Assembly (NCBI GenBank): GCA_948567375.1
Contig: OX419758.1
Location: 28,587,001 to 28,651,000, forward strand
Direction of reading: 5' to 3'
DNA: 64,000 nt
Source: Lunularia cruciata
Taxonomy: Eukaryota > Streptophyta > Marchantiopsida > Lunulariales > Lunulariaceae
Positions 57,154-64,000 of the stretch are shown here, piece after piece. Both the position numbers and the translations under genes were made by a program. Position 1 is the stretch's first letter. Each line of letters starts with the position of its first letter. Below the pieces are notes generated by a model, which ran no database searches, was not told the origin of the DNA, and worked only from the letters and a program-made list of their open reading frames with translations.

Positions 57154-58321
57154 GCCAGTGTGTATGCTTGGTATTTTAGGATCCCAATATCCCACATAGA
57201 TTGTAATAGTTGCTACACCTCCCTCTTCAAGCCATTGTTGTAAATGATAACCTCAAAGTGTATCACACAATACTCCAAAACTCTCTAACTCCAAGGTGAG
57301 AGATATACCACAATGTACTACTCATTGTAAAATAGCTTCATCCTCTCCTCATGGTCCTAGCACACCAATCCAAGAACATCAAAAAAGTAGGACTCTCATG
57401 TCTTCTAAACTTCTCACACCTAATACTAGAATCTTTCTCCTCACATCAAAATGATAAAAGATACAAGGTATGAACACTTTGGATAAGCTTATCCTCTCTC
57501 TCAATCTTCAAGCTTAAATACCTCATCCCTCAAAGATATATTCTTCTCTTGAAGCCACAATATCTTCTTAGCAATACCTCTCAAACAAGGTGAGATGCAA
57601 GATCATCTAAAATGCATAGCTTTCAAGACACAATCCTAGTCCCAATGATGTGCAAATAAGGCTCCTCCCTAGGTCCATTGATAAGAGCCCACACCATTTA
57701 TATACCCCGATGTGCAAGAGTATGAGCCTCATGAGAGAGCATCTCTATCCCACTAGTTTGAGATCTCCTAGTAACTCTAGCTATACTCAAGGCTTGGATC
57801 TCCATATGCATTACAATATATAAAAGAGGATATCTCCTAGCTTCTAACCTACTAGTATGATCATCAATCTAAGTCTCCACATGCAAAGAAAGAAAGGCCC
57901 AAGGGCATCGTAACCTCTCCACCTCAAGCCAAGTTCTTGCCTCCTCATAAGCTCTATCTAGCTCACTCTTGGTAGTTTTTAGAGTGATATTTTTAGTGGC
58001 TAACTCCATATGAGTCTTCTCTAAAGTTTCCATAATAGCTCTTGTTAAGACATCTCAGCCATAATGTCTCTCTTGCAAGGAAATCCAATGCCTCAACCAT
58101 ATCTTCTTTCTCTCACAAGTGTACACACTTTCCTCTCATTTGTATCACTAACCTTTTCTTCCATTCTCTCCCTAACTAACTCAACCAATCTCTCAACTCT
58201 AGTACTCTCCTCAATACAAAATATATATTTGTTCTCTAGCTAGCCTACACTGCTTCTCAGATAGTGGTGCTCTTGTACTTTAAAATGTACCTCTAGCTCT
58301 ACTTTTCTATGCTCCTTCTTG
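57154..58321 (-). pseudogene. Unassigned coiled-coil coding relic
   Basis: Minus-strand reading across 57830-58310 gives charged helical segments in alternating frames (RVERLVELVRERMEEKVSDT; METLEKTHMELATKN; TTKSELDRAYEEARTWLEVE). They resemble in style, not in exact sequence, the coiled-coil products of N2 and of the 30.4 kb insertion. The left half (57160-57800) also reads as decayed coding. I recognise no domain, LTR or target duplication. It may be gag of a non-autonomous retroelement. Confidence 0.4.
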
Positions 58322-58599
58322 TGGTACCTACATTTTTGTTTTTTTTCTTATTTTTGAAGAAGTCTACAGAAGCAATCGTATTGCGCCTATATGACATCAA
58401 AAGGTGAAGAATGGTGTCTTTGGGTTGTAACCCAAGGTAAAATGACTTCGTGTTAGAAGACAAAGTACTCAGATTGCCCTGTCAGCATTCAACCCAAAGT
58501 AAGGAGACTTTGGCTTGGAGGTGCTCAACCCAAGGTGAGGATAGTGTAACAACTTTCCTTTGTGGTTGGACATTCAAGAACATGCAGTACATAAAAATG

Positions 58600-59028
58600 G
58601 TTGGTGTAACAATATGGAGTTTAGCAACGTAGTTAGTAAGGCTAACAAAGTAGAGCATTAGTCAAATTAGCCTAGAATATTCTAGAAGCATCTAGGAAGC
58701 TTCTTGGCAAGCTTCCTAACTAGTTAACTTGCGCCACAAGCAGGTACCTTATAGAAGGAAGCTTCTAGAAGCTTCTAACTAGCTTAGCTTGCATGCCAAG
58801 TAGGTGGCTTTTAGAAGAAAGCTTCTTGAGAAGCTTCCTAGTTAATTTGGCTTGCACTCTAAGAAAGTAGCTCAAGGAATCTTCTTGAGAAGCTTCTCAA
58901 GGGCTTTGTATGCTACCTAAAACTACCAAAGCCAAAGCTCATGCTAGGTATTTGGAGTTTTCCCTCATTCAAGCGTCCCAATGTGAGCTTCCATTCTCCT
59001 ATTTCTCTCCTTGATCTTGGTCTTTTAC
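58600..59028 (+). repeat. Reversed M-type solo LTR in N2
   Basis: The block from TGTAACAATATGG to CTTTTACA is the reverse complement of an M LTR (start TGTAAAAGACC, end CATATTGTTACA). N1 runs through the same place without it. The flanks GTTGG and TCTGG are a weak 5-bp match. It contains three imperfect repeats of an 'agaagcttcttgagaagcttc' type unit. Confidence 0.7.
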
Positions 59029-59639
59029 ATCTGGCCTATGAGCAGGGGAAAATTGATAGTGACAAGAGAATGAAGGAGGTGTGATTTCTTGGTAGAAACT
59101 TGAAGTGAAGAAAGATGGAGAATGCATGCCACTATAAGAATCAAGATAGAGACAAAGAGATGATAAGTAATTTTCCATCGCCATTAAGGAGTCATCATGA
59201 GAGAGATCATGGGAAAGGAAGTGTAGTAAGAGACGTGCCGGTGGGTCAAGAGGAAGTCAGGAGAGTTAGTCCGGGGATCAATCGGAAGAGTAACCACCCA
59301 TAGAAGAGGAGAGTAAGATGGGAGGTGGGACGAACTCAGAATTCACAGAGAGAAATCATGCAATTTGGAAATTAGATCTGATTGCCAAAATCAAAGTCTT
59401 GAGCAGGCTTTAGATCACATTCTTGGCATGGAATTGGAACATAAGTTTTCTAGGTTTCATGACTGAGATCATTGAGAGTAAATGTCTTGATGGGCCCAAG
59501 GGAGAAGATAAGAGAGGAAATCTGGCTTGCTAGATAGAGTCAGATTGGAGGTTAGTACTCAGAAGAGAGGCAACTGAAGAGCTAGGAGCTACATTCTTGA
59601 GGAAAGGAGAGGTAGCTGAAGAAACCCAAGAAGGGAGAG

Positions 59640-60050
59640 ATGCCCTCTCTTCAAAGCGCATGAAAATGGCTACAAAGTTAAGAGCTATAAGGACCCCGTA
59701 AGGAGAGGCATCATAAGTGCAATGATGGCTATCTTGAAGCCGGAGCAAACTACTTATGTGATGAAACATCAAGCGGTGTTTTTCCATAAGATGTTTGTAG
59801 GGGAACCAATCAATTGGGCAAAGTGTTTTCATCAGTGTACAAGACAAATGGTGTGGAACTTGCGGGACAAGTTGCCTCCACACTACATTGTGCCTTTGCA
59901 GCCCACTTCTACTTGGGGCTGAATTTGCTGAACACGGCGGAGAGACAAAAGATAGTATCATACTTCTACCCTGATTTGAGAAGAGATGCTGATGCGGAGG
60001 AGCAGCAAAACATCTTGGAGATAAGGAACAATGACAAGTACTACATGTAG
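59640..60050 (+). pseudogene. N2 gag-like region
   Basis: Plus-strand frame 59722-59922 reads AILKPEQTTYVMKHQAVFF, then HKMFVGEPINWAKCFHQCTR, then MVWNLRDKLPPHYIVPLQP. After one frame change it continues in 59814-60050 (FAAHFYLGLNLLNTAERQKI, SYFYPDLRRDADAEEQQNIL, NNDKYYM). Together this is a ~110-residue compact helical domain. I do not recognise the family. A gag capsid-like role is a guess from the element context. The minus-strand frame 59530-60189 is a shadow. Confidence 0.5.
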
Positions 60051-61565
60051 ACGGGGTAGAGCATGCAGTTGAAAGTGAACACTCCAAAATTGAAAAAGAG
60101 GAGTCTACGAGAAGAAGAAGAAGTAGTGGTGATGAGACCTTGAAAGACCAAGAGGATGAACCCGAGGAAAGACTTGGTGGTAATTGCATTGTCGGGTGAA
60201 GAATCAGAAGGCAAAGCTGAGTACAAGTCAGAAGACTCGGAGAAGGAGGAAGAACCTGAATTCATGTTGTAGAGTGGTGAAGCAAGCAGCAAGAGTGACG
60301 AAAGAGTAGAGATGTGATTGGTACCTAAGGAGGAAGAAGGAAAGATGGAAATGGAAGAAGAATGTAACCCAAGACCCAAAGACAAGATGACCATTCAGAG
60401 AGGAGTCCATTCTAGAAGGAAAGTGAAGTATGAAGCGGGACCAAGTAAGAGAATGGAAGAGTAGAGTGGAAGTTTGGGGAGCAAAGAATCCATTCCAATA
60501 AGGCAATTATGGCTAAGAAGGCGAGTTTCAAGTGAAGAAGAAGCAAAGAAGGAGAAAAGTCCACAAGTTGAGGTAAATCAAAGTGAAGGAGTAGAGCATA
60601 TGCAGGAGGTTGTATGCCTGTCGTTAACAAAGTTGGAGCATAAGAAGAAAGAGATGTAGTCAAAGTGTCTAGAAGTGAAGACTATGTTGCAAGTGTTAGC
60701 AAGATTAGAGGAAGAGAACTTAGAGTTGAAGAAGAGTATAATCCGAGGTGAGGAGGAGAAGGAGGTACTACAAGTAGATGCAGTAGTACAGAATCAAGTG
60801 ATTGAGAATTTAAAGAAGGAGTTGGGAAGTAGAGAGTGAATAATAGAGCAAAATGTCATAGTAAGGGAAAGATAGATAGCAGAGTATGAAATCTTGAAAC
60901 AACAGTTTGCTGATTCACGATTAGAAATTATCCATGCTCAGGCAAGAATAGTAGAGAAGAAGCAAGAGCTTGATAGATTGATGGAGAGTGTAGAAGAGAA
61001 GAAGCAGCTCTGGCAAAGGGAGTTGATAGTGAGATATAGAGAAGAAAAAAGATTATGGGAGTTACTTTGTAATCTAGAGGAGAAGATTGTTCAAAAGGAG
61101 AAGGAGAAAGAGACTATGAAAGCTGAATTCAAGGCTGAACTGGCAATGTATTTGGAAGATTGGCTGGCGGATAAAGAATGTGAGAAGAGGATGAGACTCA
61201 AGCCATTGAAGGAGATTGTCACAAAGATGAATATATGTTGAGTATAGAAGCTAGTGTAAGAATTGAAGAAACAAGGTTGCACAAGTTGAAGTTGTTGGTG
61301 TATGAGATGAGGAGGAGAAATGCAAAGAATAAAGATTTGAACACCTTGCTGATTAGTCTCAGAACTCGTGTGGATAGGAAGATATTGGAAGTAGAAGACA
61401 ATATCACAATCAGATTAGATTTAGTAAAGTTGGAGATAGATAAACTTTGGAAGGATGTAAGAGCAAAGCCTGAAGTCAATGAAGTTGGAGTGCATATATG
61501 TTTGGAGTTATCATTGGACATATCAGAGAAGAGTGGGTTGGGAGATAGAGAATTAGAAAGGTTAT
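60051..61565 (+). pseudogene. N2 coiled-coil region
   Basis: The plus strand is very purine-rich and encodes Lys/Glu-rich helical sequence in shifting frames. The longest pieces are 60894-61241 (LEIIHAQARIVEKKQELDRL, REEKRLWELLCNLEEKIVQK) and 61235-61570 (LRTRVDRKILEVEDNITIRL, EVNEVGVHICLELSLDISEK). Heptad spacing of Leu/Ile is visible. The last piece is shared with N1. It is probably one long coiled-coil protein in the intact ancestor. The minus-strand frames here are composition shadows. Confidence 0.55.
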
Positions 61566-62296
61566 TGTAATACTCCAAGGACAAGAGAAGAGAGAAAACA
61601 CAGATTACACACTCAAAATTTGGTGCTCTAAAGGAGCACCTTCTCTTTATTATAGAGACAAAGAGGATCTCCTCCAAGGAAGCTCCATCATAGGATTAGG
61701 CACATAGATTGGTGACATGTCAGCAAGCTCCACCCTTGGATTACTTACTTGGATGGGTGACATGTTGGTCTAGGTCCTATCTGGTTGGTCAAACAAGCTT
61801 TGACCGGAGAGAATCTTTTAGGGAAACTTCTTATAGGAGTCTCATAATCATGTAAGGTACCATTAGAAAGCTCTTGGCAAGACAAACCAGGGGGAGGGAA
61901 GGCCAACTTTTCCTTAGTTGGGGGAGGAATCTGCACATTTTTGGGGCCTAATTCATCCATTTAGGCCTTTGAATTGCCTTCAAAGATTTCAAGCATATTT
62001 TGGTTCCTACTCTATTAGTGGAAGTCCCCTTTTGGTGATACTTCTTTCTGATCTGTTTAGTTCATCATGTGTAACATCCTTCCAGATGTTACCAAACCAA
62101 TTCTCACCTTTAAATGATATGTCTAGCTATTGGTTCTAAGGTTCTCAAGTCTATTTTGGTTTCTACTCTATTTGTAAAAGTACTCTTTTGGTGATACTTC
62201 TATCTGAACTATTTTGACCATCATGTATAACATCATTCTAGGTGTAACCAAACCAAATTTCACATCTAGATCATATGGCTAGCTCTTGGTATTATA
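61566..62296 (-). repeat. L2 3' LTR
   Basis: 731 bp, TGTAATACTCC to GGTATTATA (CA decayed to TA), aligned with both E4 LTRs over its whole length. Confidence 0.9.
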
Positions 62297-62618
62297 GACC
62301 TCCCTCCTTTTAAGATGTAACGTCCTTGTTGTGCAATTGTTGCTCAAATGCTTGCACGAACACCAGTGCATGTGTCAAATTGGCAGTGAGCTCCCATGTG
62401 GCTTCATAGAGGGGGTAACTTTTCCATTATACTAGATATTCCACCCGTGGATGGCAAGTATCACGCATGCATTTTTGGAGAATACGCTCCACTTCATATT
62501 CCTTTATGCCATCAATGAGTGTCAAACAAGGTTGAATGTCTTGTGTGGAATGACCCTGGCCTGATTGGGGAGCATATCTACGTAGTAGGGAAACATGGAG
62601 AACTAGATGGATCTTCAT
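62297..62618 (-). pseudogene. L2 integrase tail and chromodomain
   Basis: Frame 62427-62618 reads MKIHLVLHVSLLRRYAPQS, then IKEYEVERILQKCMR and RVEYLV. After a stop the same frame continues WKSYPLYEATWELTANLTHA and FVQAFEQQL, ending NKDVTS-stop just before the LTR. This is a complete chromodomain outline, including the EATWE motif, interrupted by one stop. It is the best chromodomain in the window and the reference for the disrupted E4 copy. Confidence 0.9.
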
Positions 62619-63200
62619 GTGTGGTGGTAGCTCAAGGTGAGTACACGTGGCATCCCATGATGTTTGAAGACATTATTGAAATAGAGTTGCGCCAAGGTTG
62701 GAGCATCCACAATATCAACCATTGGTGCAAAATGGATTTGCTTACTAAGATTATCCACAAACACCACAATTGTTGTGTGACCTTGTTGTGTCTTGGGTAA
62801 GGAGGTGATGAGATCTAAGCTCACATGTTCCCAATGAGTAGCTGGAATGGGAAGTGGCTGAAGGAGTCCACTCAGCTTCTGGTTACTAGCCTTGTTACGT
62901 TGACAACTCTCACACAATAGGACAAAGTCCCAAACATCTTGTGTCATGTTGGGCCACCACCATTGGCATTGGAGAGTGCCTAAGGTCTTGTCTACTCCCA
63001 TGTGACCAGCTATTGGTAAATCATGGGCTTCTTGAAGGCACACAAGTCAAAGATCACCTTTGGTTGGAACATAGATCTAGTCCGCATGGAATAGAAGGCC
63101 TTCCTTGAAGGAGAAGGTGTTGTACTCCTTGTTGCATACTGTCAGACAACCATGTACCATTTAGAAGAAGGGATCGTGTTGTTGAGCTGATCAAAACTTG
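62619..63200 (-). pseudogene. L2 integrase, truncated by deletion
   Basis: Frame 62615-63043 holds the zinc domain (LQEAHDLPIAGHMGVDKTL, CESCQRNKAS) and the core start (SLDLITSLPKTQQGHTTIVV, NNVFKHHGMPRVLTL). It then passes directly to the ELPPHMKIH tail. The segment with the second catalytic Asp, the Glu and the rest of the core, more than 150 residues in relatives, is missing at about 62640. The enzyme is dead. Confidence 0.85.
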
Positions 63201-64000
63201 TTATGGACCTTGGGGTCAATTGACATCGTCATAATTGCCACCGTGATGAGAGGAAGAGCCTTCAAATCAGGTCATCATGATAGAGCATCAAGGATAACAT
63301 GGAACCAACCTGATTTGTACTCAAATTTGATGTCAAACAATTGGAGTTGCTCTTCCCATCGATGATGTTGACTCTTCATGTGCTCCAAGTGTAGGGTCTA
63401 CAACAATGGCTTGTGATCAATTTGCATGATCACTTGTTTCCCCAAGAGATAATGTCTCCATACCTTGGTGGCATATACCATTGCAAGTTGTTCCCAATCT
63501 TGAACAGAGTAATTTCTTTCAGTTATATTTAGTTGGCGAGACACAAAGGCAATGGGATGTAGTCCATCTGGGAACTCCTGTTGCAACATAGCTCCAGTTG
63601 CAAAGTTAGAAGCATCAAAATCAACCACAAAAGGTAGTTGAGGATCACATGGTTGAAGAATGGGTATTGAAGACACCATATGCTTTAACTTTTGGAATGC
63701 ATTTTCATGCTTGGTGTTCCACTGGAAGCTTGAGTTCTTTCCTAAGAGGTCAATCAATGGTGCAGCCACATGAGCATAATAGTGGATGAACCATTGGTAA
63801 AAGCTGGCCAATCCATTGAATGCTCATACTTCTATAGCATCCTTTGGGGTAGGCCAATCAATAATGGCCTTGATCTTCTCTTCTTCCATATTGATCCCCT
63901 CTGATGAGATCTTATGCCCCAAGAAGGTAACCTCCTTCTGCCAAAAGGCACACTTCAACTTCTTGCAGTAAAATTTCCATTGTTGTAGTTGTTTTAGTAC
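63201..64000 (-). pseudogene. L2 RNase H and RT end
   Basis: Frame 63398-63811 (137 codons) reads FYQWFIHYYAHVAAPLIDLL, FVVDFDASNFATGAMLQQEF, PIAFVSRQLNITERNYSV and MQIDHKPLL, the RT connection and RNase H of a chromovirus. The RT proper continues to the right edge (63830-64000), where the minus strand reads decayed RT. It is highly similar to M 7170-7454. Confidence 0.9.

Larger units (their letters stand above)
58322..61565 (+). mobile_element. N2, non-autonomous N-family element
   Basis: It starts TGTGGTACCTAC like N1 and runs rightwards on the plus strand, one of few plus-strand elements here. A reversed M-type solo LTR interrupts its 5' part, and chromovirus L2 interrupts it at 61566, so its 3' end is outside the window. 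The coding (59640-61565) contains no protease, RT or integrase that I can see, only a gag-like part and a long coiled coil. This suggests a gag-only element mobilised by others. Confidence 0.6.
61566..64000 (-). mobile_element. Chromovirus L2, left part
   Basis: L2 has its 3' LTR at 61566-62296 and pol from 62297 to beyond the right edge, on the minus strand. It carries an L-family LTR (as E4 and the solo LTR do) and a pol whose RNase H and integrase closely resemble those of M. It is inserted in N2. Chromodomain, integrase and RNase H/RT are visible, with a large deletion in the integrase. Confidence 0.85.

Noticed and set aside
59530-60189. 219-codon minus-strand open frame rich in Ser/Leu
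   Set aside because: It lies opposite N2 gag-like coding and has the composition expected from the antisense of Lys/Glu-rich sequence.

Overview
The window is plant nuclear repeat DNA, most likely from a large-genome seed plant and probably a gymnosperm. I see no ordinary host gene, rRNA, tRNA or CRISPR. Nearly every base can be assigned to LTR retrotransposons of the Ty3/gypsy and Ty1/copia orders, mostly on the minus strand and all broken by stops, frameshifts, deletions and later insertions.

Most of the window is one insertion nest. The outer element H (gypsy; 1 to about 56.7 kb, with its 3' end off the left edge) carries chromovirus M (4961-41390) in its integrase tail. M carries copia element C (8613-38262) in its protease region. 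C carries gypsy element G1 (12399-36284). G1 carries gypsy element P (15443-30059). P carries chromovirus E4 (18710-25594). E4 has a ~0.6 kb insertion in its chromodomain. H also carries G2 (43624-53499) in its reverse transcriptase, and M carries N1 (about 39375-40732). To the right of H lie a reversed L-type LTR piece (56683-57153), an unassigned coiled-coil coding relic, element N2 (from 58322, plus strand) and chromovirus L2 (61566 to the right edge).

The main discovery is the G family, best seen in G2. It is a gypsy element with zinc-knuckle gag, aspartic protease, reverse transcriptase, RNase H and a DDE integrase. It also has a C5-cytosine DNA methyltransferase domain between protease and reverse transcriptase (47900-48855) and a PHD finger after the integrase (44461-44595). 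From the protease tail to the PHD finger all domains share one minus-strand reading frame over about 5.1 kb, broken only by stops, so both extras belong to the polyprotein. G1 keeps the PHD finger but has lost the methyltransferase segment.

G1 and G2 also have unusual termini. On the element strand the order is core, internal region, A', core, A''. This is a circularly permuted LTR, like the split direct repeats of tyrosine-recombinase retroelements, although the enzyme is a DDE integrase and G1 is flanked by a host 5-bp duplication. The element may thus combine a DNA-methylation writer, a histone-reading finger and a non-standard end structure. The other elements are conventional and old. 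Coordinates of LTR ends and all alignments were made by eye.
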